Under the pieces are notes generated by a model. The model ran no database searches and had not been told where the DNA came from. It saw only the letters and a program-made list of their open reading frames with translations. Below, piece by piece: positions 1 to 7,068 of a stretch of DNA of 64,000 bases. The first letter of the stretch is position 1, and each line of letters starts with the position of its first letter. The stretch is taken from assembly GCA_022825925.1 (NCBI GenBank), contig JAJDVW010000050.1, forward strand, positions 1 through 64,000, written 5' to 3'. Position numbers and translations under genes: made by a program. The DNA comes from Pseudomonadales bacterium. Its GTDB lineage: Bacteria; Pseudomonadota; Gammaproteobacteria; Pseudomonadales; Azotimanducaceae.

Positions 1-1
1 C

Positions 2-148
2 GTCCGCGACATGACGGCCTGGGTGAAGAGCGGCGAGCTGCGCTACCGCGAGACCGTCTTCGAGGGGATCGACCGGGCGCCGGAAGCGTTCATCGGACTG
101 TTCACCGGCGTGAACACGGGCAAGATGATCGTGAACCTCGCGGGGTAG
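2..148 (+). CDS. NADP-dependent oxidoreductase (MDR family), C-terminal part
   Basis: Only the last 48 codons lie in the window; the reading frame is open from base 2 to a TAG at 146-148. The tail VRDMTAWVKSGELRYRETV, followed by an EGIDRAPEAFIGLFTG segment and an NTGKMIV ending, is typical of the C-terminus of zinc-free medium-chain NADP-dependent oxidoreductases of the YncB/CurA/leukotriene B4 dehydrogenase-like group, which reduce alpha,beta-unsaturated carbonyls. The substrate cannot be told from this piece. The gene is much richer in G+C than the HD/nucleotidyltransferase pair that follows. Confidence 0.8.
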   Translation, partial: VRDMTAWVKSGELRYRETVFEGIDRAPEAFIGLFTGVNTGKMIVNLAG

Positions 149-175
149 CCCACCGCCCTCCGCAGGCCGCCTTGC

Positions 176-204
176 TTGCAGCGCCATAGACCGCTCAGTA
201 GACT
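176..204 (+). promoter_or_regulatory. Candidate sigma-70 promoter for the HD/nucleotidyltransferase pair
   Basis: TTGCAG at 176-181 and TAGACT at 199-204 are separated by 17 bases. The predicted transcript would start near 211, just ahead of the ATG at 221. This argues against a possible upstream TTG start at 176, because that codon lies inside the -35 box. Inferred from sequence only. Confidence 0.35.
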
Positions 205-220
205 GCGGGGCAATCGCATC

Positions 221-1321
221 ATGCGCTGCAAGCGACCACAAAGCTCCCCCGGTCTTTTGACAGATTCTCTGCGATCAAACGCCTTTCGCGTGCCTCCCGA
301 TCCGAGAGCGGTCGCGGGAGACGATCTCCTCGCATTGAGGCTTATCTCCACTCCCGCGTTTCAGCGCCTGAAGCAAGTCCGTTTTCTGGGTGCCATCGAC
401 TATCGCCTGGTCCCGCATCCGAACGGGCGCCATCGCGCTACGCGATATTCCCGATACGAACACAGCATCGGCGTCCTGCGGCTAGCCCAACTCTATTGCG
501 ACGAGAAGGAGCTTCCGACCAAGGACAATCGTGTTGTGTGTGCTGCAGCGTTGTTGCACGACATTGGGCATCCTCCGCTGTCCCATTCGATGGAAACGGT
601 CTTCAGCCAAGCATTTGACATCGACCATCATCGGGCGACCCAAGACATCATCTGTGGCCGGATGCAATCCGGCAAAGCCGTCTACTCAGCCCTTCGGGCC
701 GACAAAGTCGACGTCGAGAAAGTAGCTGCCCTGGCCTCCGGCAAATGCGATGATTTCGACCGTTACTTTGCCGGTCCGATTACCTTTGACACCATTGAAG
801 GTGTCCTGCGATCTTGGGCGTACATCGGGAGCGTGTCCAGTGCTCCAAAGCCGGAGCTAGTCGCTGCAGCCGCGATCAAGCGATCGAACGCAAGCCACCG
901 GCGTACGGTTGATCGATTCTGGAAGTACAAAGACGACGTGTATAGTCAGCTTATCCATTCACCGATGGGAGTCCTTGCCGACTACGCGTGCTGCCTGTTC
1001 CTGGAGAATAATCTGTCGAAACTAAGCCCGGATAGTTACTTAGGAACCGAGCAGCTCCTGTTCGCCAGACTGCCGGGGCTTCGAGAGCTCTTGACGAGCG
1101 CGACGCTCGAGGACGATATCCTTCAGATGGCCGACGGACCCATAAGCTACATGGCTCGACAGTACCATGTGGACGAGCGAGCGGATTTCTTTGCACGGCG
1201 TGACACGCAACGCTATCGGCAAAGGCGATTCCAGCGCGTCCTTCCGAACATCCATGGTGCAGACGCGAGGGGTGCTGGCGCTAACCGGGATCACGGGACG
1301 TCGACCCGAGAACTGTTCTGA
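221..1321 (+). CDS. HD-domain phosphohydrolase, SAMHD1/dNTPase-like
   Basis: A 366-residue protein with the N-terminal layout of SAMHD1-like HD hydrolases: a STPAFQRLKQVRFLG segment, then RYSRYEHSIGVL supplying the first metal-binding His, then ALLHDIGHPPLSHSME carrying the HD doublet. Family members remove triphosphate or phosphate from nucleotides; the substrate here is unknown. ATG 221 is preferred over TTG 176 because a promoter-like pair covers 176-204. The stop codon overlaps the next ATG by one base (TGATG), so the two proteins are translationally coupled. Base composition is clearly less GC-rich than the flanking genes, a sign of horizontal transfer. A housekeeping dGTPase seems less likely given the partner gene. 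Confidence 0.75.
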   Translation: MRCKRPQSSPGLLTDSLRSNAFRVPPDPRAVAGDDLLALRLISTPAFQRLKQVRFLGAIDYRLVPHPNGRHRATRYSRYEHSIGVLRLAQLYCDEKELPTKDNRVVCAAALLHDIGHPPLSHSMETVFSQAFDIDHHRATQDIICGRMQSGKAVYSALRADKVDVEKVAALASGKCDDFDRYFAGPITFDTIEGVLRSWAYIGSVSSAPKPELVAAAAIKRSNASHRRTVDRFWKYKDDVYSQLIHSPMGVLADYACCLFLENNLSKLSPDSYLGTEQLLFARLPGLRELLTSATLEDDILQMADGPISYMARQYHVDERADFFARRDTQRYRQRRFQRVLPNIHGADARGAGANRDHGTSTRELF

Positions 1322-2241
1322 TGCCTTCCGGTTACGAACGAACGCGCGCCTTCTCGAAAGCGAGAGTCGCCGACCTGCGGGACCGGTTGAATTCGGCGAA
1401 TCTAGGCGACCGAATCATCCTCACCTGCGGATCGTACGCGAGAAGAGAGGCATCCGAGAGCTCCGATATCGACTACTTTGTCTTGGCCGATGACCGGTGC
1501 GACGACACGTTGGACTCCGTCCGCAGAGCGATCTCCGGAGTGGTTCCCAATGAGCCATCAACCGACGGCGCGTTCGCCTCGTCCGTACGCCCGAAAGAAA
1601 TGCTGGCCAACATTGGCGGTCAGCACGACGACAACGCGAAGATCACTCAACGCGTCCTGCTGCTCTTGGAGGGCGAGTGGCTCCACAACGAACGTGGACT
1701 GCTGGCTTTCCGCACCAAGATGCTCGAGAGGTATATCCGTCAGGACATGCCCGATCACCAACTCGCGCTGTTCCTGCTCAACGACATCATCCGATACTAT
1801 CGTACGATGGCCGTAGACTACGAGTTCAAGACAGAGGAAGACGACAAGCCGTGGGCCATCCGTAACGTGAAGCTGGTCTTTTCCCGAAAGCTCCTTTACG
1901 CCAGCGGTCTATTCAGCGTTGCAATGACCGCCGATCGCACAAGGGACGACAAGATCCGGAAACTCGAAGAGTTGTTTGCTCAACCGGTAGTTGAAAGGAT
2001 GCGTTCCATATGCGGAAGCGTTGCGCTCTCCAGAGTAATGAGCAGCTACGATATCTTCTTGGACCGCATGTCGGATCCTGACGTTCGATCCCACCTGAAG
2101 ACACTAGCGCGCGACGTGCGTGACGATGTGACCTTCCGGCAAATCAAGAATGAGAGCTACCGGTCCACAAGGGAACTCCTGCGTCTGTTTGAAGACACGT
2201 TTGACAAGACCCATCCGATACGACGCGCAGTGGTGTTCTAG
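1321..2241 (+). CDS. Pol-beta-superfamily nucleotidyltransferase, partner of the HD hydrolase
   Basis: A 306-residue protein. Residues around 36-58 read CGSYARREASESSDIDYFVL, matching the GS...SDxD nucleotidyltransferase core with two metal-binding aspartates. The remaining two thirds is helical and resembles the substrate-binding half of stand-alone nucleotidyltransferases (for example FLLNDIIRYYRTM and RNVKLVFSRKLLYASG). Family members transfer nucleotides to proteins, antibiotics or small molecules; the acceptor here is unknown. The start overlaps the stop of the HD gene, so the pair should be made together. One enzyme could attach and the other remove a nucleotide-derived group, or the HD enzyme could act on nucleotides; both are inference. 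Low G+C suggests transfer. Confidence 0.75.
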   Translation: MPSGYERTRAFSKARVADLRDRLNSANLGDRIILTCGSYARREASESSDIDYFVLADDRCDDTLDSVRRAISGVVPNEPSTDGAFASSVRPKEMLANIGGQHDDNAKITQRVLLLLEGEWLHNERGLLAFRTKMLERYIRQDMPDHQLALFLLNDIIRYYRTMAVDYEFKTEEDDKPWAIRNVKLVFSRKLLYASGLFSVAMTADRTRDDKIRKLEELFAQPVVERMRSICGSVALSRVMSSYDIFLDRMSDPDVRSHLKTLARDVRDDVTFRQIKNESYRSTRELLRLFEDTFDKTHPIRRAVVF

Positions 2242-2274
2242 GTATCCTTTGGGACTCTGGCGAGTGGCCGTGTC

Positions 2275-2280
2275 TATAAT
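2275..2280 (+). promoter_or_regulatory. Consensus -10 box upstream of the haloalkane dehalogenase gene
   Basis: A perfect TATAAT lies about 105 bases before the chosen dehalogenase start. The best -35 match, TTGGGA at 2249-2254, gives a 20-base spacer, which is long, so the call is tentative. Confidence 0.3.
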
Positions 2281-2384
2281 GTGCATACATCGCGACTCCA
2301 GAACAACGATAGGGGACTGAGGCTGCGTCGCCGGAGGACCTTGACTGAATGGCGGGGTCGTGGCGACCCGGCCGGGAGACGAAG

Positions 2385-3359
2385 ATGACTGATTTCGTGC
2401 GCACACCCGACGGGAACTTTCTTGACCTCGCCGACTTCCCCTACGAGCCCCGCTACCACGACTGGCAGGACCTGCGCGTCCACTACGTGGACGAGGGCCC
2501 GCGGGACGGCCCGGTGATGCTCCTGCTGCACGGGATGCCCACCTGGGCCTACCTCTACCGGGACATGATCCCGCCGCTGGTCGCCGCGGGCTGTCGCTGC
2601 ATCGCGCCGGACCACGCGGGCTTCGGCCGCTCGGACAAGCCGACCGACATCCACTGGTACACGATCGCCCGCCACACGGAGATCCTGACCTCGCTGGTCC
2701 GCGCCCTGGACCTCGAGCGCGTCACCGTCGTCTGCCAGGACTGGGGCGGCCCGATCGGGCTCGCCCAGGCCGCCATGATGCCGGAGCGTTTCGAGCACCT
2801 GGTCATCATGAACACCTGGCTGGACCACCCCGGCTACGAGTACTCGGAGGCCATCCGCAACTGGAACCGGAACTGGCACGAGGGCGGCCTGTTCCACCGC
2901 CCGGAGCCGGACCTCGCGGTGTTGCTCCTCGCTTCCACGGGGCTCGCCGACCGCGAGACCATGCTCGGGGCCATCGTCCACGGCAAGCGGCCGGAGGTGA
3001 CGGGCAAGGCGGCCGACGTCTATCGCGGCTTCTCCGCCCCCTACCGAGGCCTGCCGGACGCCGGCTACAACGGCATGCGCCGGTTCCCGCTATCGATCCC
3101 GGTGAGCAGCCCCGACAACGGGAACGCCGCGGCGCAGGCGCTGCACTACCGCACGCTGCTCGACTGGGGCCCTGACCCGGAAAGAGGCGCGCACTTCATC
3201 TGGGGATGCCAGGACGACGTGTTCACGGAGGCGTGGGGGCGCACGTGGGCCGGGCGCATGGGCGCGCGGTTCGACGGCATCCCGGACGCGGGGCACTTCC
3301 TGCAGAGCAGTCACGGGGCGCGGGTGGCAGAACTGATCATCGAGGGCCGCAAGGGCTGA
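2385..3359 (+). CDS. Haloalkane dehalogenase-like alpha/beta hydrolase
   Basis: A 324-residue alpha/beta-hydrolase. LLLHGMPTWAYLYR (about 46-59) is the oxyanion/halide motif. The nucleophile elbow VVCQDWGG places Asp119 where esterases have Ser. Late in the chain are an acid in GCQDDVF and His304 in PDAGHFLQ. Asp as nucleophile plus HGxPTW points to a DhlA-type haloalkane dehalogenase, which cleaves carbon-halogen bonds by hydrolysis in the cytoplasm; epoxide hydrolase is the main alternative. An in-frame ATG at 2349 exists, but ATG 2385 has a GGAGACGA Shine-Dalgarno and fits the family N-terminus. The gene stands alone on this strand. Confidence 0.8.
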   Translation: MTDFVRTPDGNFLDLADFPYEPRYHDWQDLRVHYVDEGPRDGPVMLLLHGMPTWAYLYRDMIPPLVAAGCRCIAPDHAGFGRSDKPTDIHWYTIARHTEILTSLVRALDLERVTVVCQDWGGPIGLAQAAMMPERFEHLVIMNTWLDHPGYEYSEAIRNWNRNWHEGGLFHRPEPDLAVLLLASTGLADRETMLGAIVHGKRPEVTGKAADVYRGFSAPYRGLPDAGYNGMRRFPLSIPVSSPDNGNAAAQALHYRTLLDWGPDPERGAHFIWGCQDDVFTEAWGRTWAGRMGARFDGIPDAGHFLQSSHGARVAELIIEGRKG

Positions 3360-3388
3360 GCCCGGCGCCGCGACGGGCCCCGTGGGCG

Positions 3389-3859
3389 TCAGGTCTGCGG
3401 GCGGGCCGCCTCCGCGCCTGTTGCCGGGAGCGTAAAGCCCTCGCGGGATGCCGCTCGATTCAACTGTGCATCGAAGGACAGGAACCCGATACCCGTGGGC
3501 TCGTCCTCGGCCAGCGCAACTGCTGCCGCCAACTGCAGCCCATCCGCCGCACGGAGCGGGTGCACGCGAACCAAGCGTCGCGCGAGCGCCTGGATGCGTC
3601 GATCAGGCTGCACCTCGTACCATTGCAGCGCCAGCACGTCGAGACGACGCGCCCATTCCATTGCATCGGGAGGATCCGTCGCGGGGTCGACCATGATCGC
3701 GCCTTCACGTTCCTTGCGAGCCAACGCAGCCGCGCATTCGACCGAAGTGCCCCACCAGACCGCCAACTGCCGGTCCGCTTCGAGCACATCCCCGGCGACC
3801 GGCGCCAGAGCCTCATCCGTGACAAGGGCGATAATCGCCGAGGTGTCCCAGAAGTTCAT
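3389..3859 (-). CDS. vapC: PIN-domain ribonuclease toxin (VapC type)
   Basis: A 156-residue PIN protein. The acidic active-site residues can be placed: Asp5 in MNFWDTSAI, Glu41 in SVECAAAL, Asp106 in RAADGLQLAA and Asp130 in FLSFDAQL. PIN toxins are magnesium-dependent RNases that cut tRNA or rRNA and are held inactive by a cognate antitoxin. The start overlaps the upstream antitoxin stop by four bases, the standard arrangement for coupled toxin-antitoxin genes. The C-terminal tail is a little long for VapC. The RNA target is unknown. Confidence 0.85.
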   Translation of the reverse strand: MNFWDTSAIIALVTDEALAPVAGDVLEADRQLAVWWGTSVECAAALARKEREGAIMVDPATDPPDAMEWARRLDVLALQWYEVQPDRRIQALARRLVRVHPLRAADGLQLAAAVALAEDEPTGIGFLSFDAQLNRAASREGFTLPATGAEAARPQT

Positions 3860-4227
3860 CGGTAGCCCGTTTGCTCCTCCTCCCGGCGGTTTGCGAGGAC
3901 GGCCTCCACCAAACCCGCACCGGGCAGCGGTTTCCAGCTCCGCACGGTCTCCCGAATGTCACCCCCGCGCTTCGGGCGGGACAGGATGCCCGCGGCTTCG
4001 AGACGAGCTATCCTCGCCTCTTCCTCAAGCTCGCGTTGCTCCTCCTCGCTCAGTTCGCCCACTACGTACGCGTCGCGCTCCTCGCGCACCCCGACAGCTC
4101 TCTCGACCGGGGTCAAACACGCAACCGGCACGTTGCGATCCAGGATGAGGATGGACTCCCCCCTGCGGACTCGCCTCAGGTAGGCGCTCAGGCCATTCCT
4201 GAGCTCCGAGATGTTCGCGCGCATCAT
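3856..4227 (-). CDS. Phd/YefM-type antitoxin for the downstream PIN toxin
   Basis: A 123-residue protein whose first 45 residues (ISELRNGLSAYLRRVRRGE, then SILILDRNVPVACLTP) are a Phd/YefM-fold DNA-binding and dimerisation domain. The acidic, Glu/Arg-rich second half would wrap the toxin. It is the first gene of the pair and overlaps the toxin start by four bases. A GGAGG lies 8 bases before ATG 4227, and a promoter-like pair sits at 4257-4285. Such antitoxins repress their own promoter, and direct GCCATGTT repeats there could be the operator. Confidence 0.82.
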   Translation of the reverse strand: MMRANISELRNGLSAYLRRVRRGESILILDRNVPVACLTPVERAVGVREERDAYVVGELSEEEQRELEEEARIARLEAAGILSRPKRGGDIRETVRSWKPLPGAGLVEAVLANRREEEQTGYR

Positions 4228-4253
4228 CGTTTTCGGCCTCCGAACGTAATCGC

Positions 4254-4285
4254 GCCATGTTAGCCATGTTGATCACGCCATACAA
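4254..4285 (-). promoter_or_regulatory. Promoter and possible operator of the Phd/PIN pair
   Basis: Read on the minus strand, TTGTAT (4285-4280) and TAACAT (4262-4257) are spaced by 17 bases. Two GCCATGTT direct repeats (4254-4261 and 4263-4270) overlap the -10 region, a plausible binding site for the antitoxin. Confidence 0.5.
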
Positions 4286-4332
4286 CCAGCACCATCCGCA
4301 CGCCGCACGCGCGGAGGCGACCGGCGGCTTCC

Positions 4333-5310
4333 TCAGGCGGCGGCGTCGACGTTCTTCGACCGTTCCTTGAGTTCGAGCGGCCCGCTCAGGCCCTCCGCCA
4401 GGAGGTCCTCCGAGTCGCGGCCCTTGACCCATCCGCAGTAGCTGCTGGCCCGGTAGCCGAGGAGTTGGCGGGCACGCACCGACAGTCGCGCGGCGTCTTC
4501 GGGCGGGAACGCCAGGTACTGGTTCTCCTCCTGGGCGAGCCAGTCGACGACGCACGAGTGGAAGATGCCGGTGCGCCTGGCGGCGCTCCGGCTGGCCGCG
4601 AGTCCGTGCAGCGACCTGCAGTGCCAGAAGAGCACGGAGCCCTTCGGCATCACCGCCTGCACGACCTCGCTCTCGTTGGCGATGCGCTCCGCGGGCCAGC
4701 GGTGACTGCCCGGCACCAACCGCGTCGCGCCGTTCTCGGCGGTGAAGTCGGTGCCGGCCCACATGACGTTGAAGATCAGGTCGCGGCTGCCCGGATGATG
4801 CGGGACGAACGGCTCGTAGATGCCCATCTCTCGGTGCAGGATCTGAACGGCGCCCCCTTCGCGCGCCTGCAGCGACACCGAGGCGCCAACCCGGTAGTGG
4901 TGGCAGGTGGGTCCAGCTTCCGGCGGCACGTCCACGCTAAGGACCTGCTTGCACCCGTCGTCGGAGGAGACGAACTGCGACTCGGCGCGGCGAACGGGCG
5001 TCGAGGACGCGGCCATCGGCTCTTCGGGCCGCAGGATCCGGTCCGCCACCTCCAGCACCCGCTCATTCAGGAGCAGGGTTTCGCAGATCTCCGGGTTCGC
5101 ATGCAGGACGGCCCCGATGGACCGGTTGTCCGAGCCGCCGATGAACTCGTTGCCCACCTTGGTCTTGTCATCGAAGGGCAGGTCCGCCGTGAGCGCGTCC
5201 ATGGTCTCGGCAGAGACCAGGTTGGCGATGATCGCCGCGCCGTCGCGGCGGAACGAAGCGGCGACGTCGTCCGCGTGGTCGTCCGCATGGTGGACTGTAA
5301 TATCGGGCAT
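4333..5310 (-). CDS. Phytanoyl-CoA dioxygenase (PhyH) family protein
   Basis: A 325-residue Fe(II)/2-oxoglutarate oxygenase. The metal triad is visible as His159-Arg-Glu161 (VQILHREMGIYEPF) and His235 (WHCRSLHGLAAS); the conserved GATRLVPGSHRW turn is at about 194-205. These enzymes hydroxylate unactivated carbons using oxygen and 2-oxoglutarate. The carboxylate ligand is Glu where most relatives have Asp, which is tolerated in some families. The substrate is unknown; the neighbourhood is rich in lipid and acyl-CoA enzymes but forms no obvious operon with it. ATG 5310 is the natural start. Confidence 0.8.
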   Translation of the reverse strand: MPDITVHHADDHADDVAASFRRDGAAIIANLVSAETMDALTADLPFDDKTKVGNEFIGGSDNRSIGAVLHANPEICETLLLNERVLEVADRILRPEEPMAASSTPVRRAESQFVSSDDGCKQVLSVDVPPEAGPTCHHYRVGASVSLQAREGGAVQILHREMGIYEPFVPHHPGSRDLIFNVMWAGTDFTAENGATRLVPGSHRWPAERIANESEVVQAVMPKGSVLFWHCRSLHGLAASRSAARRTGIFHSCVVDWLAQEENQYLAFPPEDAARLSVRARQLLGYRASSYCGWVKGRDSEDLLAEGLSGPLELKERSKNVDAAA

Positions 5311-5388
5311 GGTGCGCTCCCAACAGCGTTCGGTATCCCGCCCACGATAGTCCCTTTGCCGGGTGTCGTACAGCGCTGTGCCGTTGGC

Positions 5389-6738
5389 TCAGATCCGCAG
5401 GAGCTGCAGCGGCAGCGGCAAGACCTTGACCCCGGCGATCGTGCCGGGTTGGCGGTTCTTGCTCCAGATTTCGCCGTTCGGGTAGCGCGCGATCTGCTTG
5501 ACCGTCTTCGGGCGAAGCTGGTTCGCCCACTTGACCTCGACCGGCCAGAACCGGCCGTCGCGCACGTAGGCCACGTCGACCTCGCCCTGCGCCTTGATGT
5601 AGTACGTCGGGTGCGCGCGGCGGCAGTGCGTGGCGACGCAGGCTTCGACGATGCGGGACGCCCAGACGGGATCCGCCACGGCGGCCCGTATCTGCGACTC
5701 GAACGGATCGGCGGAGGGGTCGAGCCATGCGCGGACGGCGTGCAGGACGAACGGATCCGGAAACACCAGCTTGCGCGCCTTCTTGGGCGCGGCGGCCAGC
5801 TTGTCCTCCACGAGCGCCGGCAGGACGCAGGCGGCATCCATGCGCTCGAGGAGTCCGACGTACTCCGCAACGGTCCTCGGGTGATCGATCGACAGGTCCC
5901 GCGCCAGCGCGTTCCAGGTCATCTGGCTCGTGTAGCGGGTGACGATGGCGTCCAGCACTTCGCGCAGGTAGGGCTCCTGCTTGCCGCGCTTGAGCATGTC
6001 GCCGCGTATCCAGTCGGAGTAGGTCGCGAGCGTGCTCGGGCGAATCGTGCCGTCGCCGGCAAGATCGTTGATCGCGGTGAGGTAGCCGCCATGCAGGAGG
6101 TAGCGGTCGAACGCCGCGTAGACCGCGTCGACGACGGCGGGAGGCATTTCCGGATCATCCCCGTCCGCCCCCACGCCGACGAGGTCCACGTACTCGCGGA
6201 ACGACAGCGGATGCAGGTGGAAGTCCGTGACGTCGGCCTCGCCCCGGCGTCCGGGGAAGCGCATTCGCGCGTCCTGCACCATGCCAAGGTCCGAGCCCGT
6301 CACTACGAGGGCGGTGCGTTCGAGCAGACCGGCGTCTGCGGCGAACTTCACGCCCTTGTCCCAGTCCCGGATGTACGTGACCTCGTCCACGACGAGGTAG
6401 TTCGGGACCCCCGCGGGCGCATCGTCGAGATGCGCGGTCAGGTGCATCAACAGGCCGTGGTGATCGTCGATCAGTTCTCCGGTCAGGTAGGTGATCGCCG
6501 TCGGCGGCACGCCCCGGTCGAGCAGCTCGGCAACCCACTGCTTGAGCAACGTCGACTTGCCGGTCTGGCGACCGCCCCCAAGGCTGTAGACCCCCGGCGC
6601 CGACGTCGGCAGCCGGTCGAGGATCGCGGACCGGTGCCGGAACGGACACGAGTCCAGGTGCGCCAACTGCGGATCACGCCCGCGAAACCTTCGAGTGTCG
6701 GTCCGATGGCTGTTGTGGGGCAGGAACCTGGGGTCCAT
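5389..6738 (-). CDS. AAA-type ATPase with C-terminal DUF4143-like domain
   Basis: A 449-residue protein. Walker A is GGGRQTGKSTLL (about residues 53-64) and Walker B is YLVVDEVTYI (about 123-132), followed by the sensor-like VVTGSDLGMVQ and a PLSFREYVDLVG segment typical of the COG1373 ATPase group. The C-terminal part (from YVGLLERMDAACVL onward, with YYIKAQGEVDVAYV and FWPVEVKWANQL) resembles DUF4143, which has a nuclease-like fold with D...E.K residues. These ATPases are widespread, often horizontally moved, and of unsettled function. It is monocistronic; the AT-rich region ahead of it holds a perfect palindrome. Confidence 0.75.
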   Translation of the reverse strand: MDPRFLPHNSHRTDTRRFRGRDPQLAHLDSCPFRHRSAILDRLPTSAPGVYSLGGGRQTGKSTLLKQWVAELLDRGVPPTAITYLTGELIDDHHGLLMHLTAHLDDAPAGVPNYLVVDEVTYIRDWDKGVKFAADAGLLERTALVVTGSDLGMVQDARMRFPGRRGEADVTDFHLHPLSFREYVDLVGVGADGDDPEMPPAVVDAVYAAFDRYLLHGGYLTAINDLAGDGTIRPSTLATYSDWIRGDMLKRGKQEPYLREVLDAIVTRYTSQMTWNALARDLSIDHPRTVAEYVGLLERMDAACVLPALVEDKLAAAPKKARKLVFPDPFVLHAVRAWLDPSADPFESQIRAAVADPVWASRIVEACVATHCRRAHPTYYIKAQGEVDVAYVRDGRFWPVEVKWANQLRPKTVKQIARYPNGEIWSKNRQPGTIAGVKVLPLPLQLLRI

Positions 6739-6760
6739 GGAAGACGGTGCTGCGCCAGAT

Positions 6761-6817
6761 GAGCACTAATGGTTGCTCAAATTTAGATATCATGCAATGA
6801 CTAAATTTAGTCATTGC
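6761..6817 (-). promoter_or_regulatory. AT-rich operator region with perfect 24-bp palindrome
   Basis: Positions 6794-6817 form a perfect palindrome with half-site GCAATGACTAAA. An AAATTTAG element repeats 24 bases away (6779-6786 and 6803-6810), and a smaller hairpin (GAGCA...TGCTC) spans 6761-6778. The tract is far AT-richer than its surroundings and lies 23-79 bases upstream of the ATPase start. On the minus strand TGACTA, 18 bases, TATCTA could serve as a promoter within it. The likely role is a repressor operator controlling the ATPase gene. Confidence 0.55.
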
Positions 6818-6848
6818 TGGATGAGCGCTCGGAGCGTCGAACCCCCGC

Positions 6849-6876
6849 TTGCCTTTTCCCTCCCAACCCGTAAGAT
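6849..6876 (+). promoter_or_regulatory. Candidate promoter for the ABC exporter operon
   Basis: TTGCCT (6849-6854) and TAAGAT (6871-6876) with a 16-base spacer lie about 190 bases before the first ABC gene. Between the promoter and the gene there is a leader of roughly 185 bases in which I see no convincing gene. Confidence 0.4.
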
Positions 6877-7068
6877 GCCGCCCCCTCGCCACCGACCCCG
6901 GGGATGACCCATGCGCCGGAAAGATCTTGCCTCCAACTCCTCGGTGAGCGGTAGCTGAGTCCACGCGACTCCGGGCCCGCTCTCCCTGATCGAGCGGGTT
7001 CCTCCTCCAGACCCTGACTTCGTCGGAACCCGCTCACCGGGCAACCTTGCTCGCTGGACGGGAAGACC

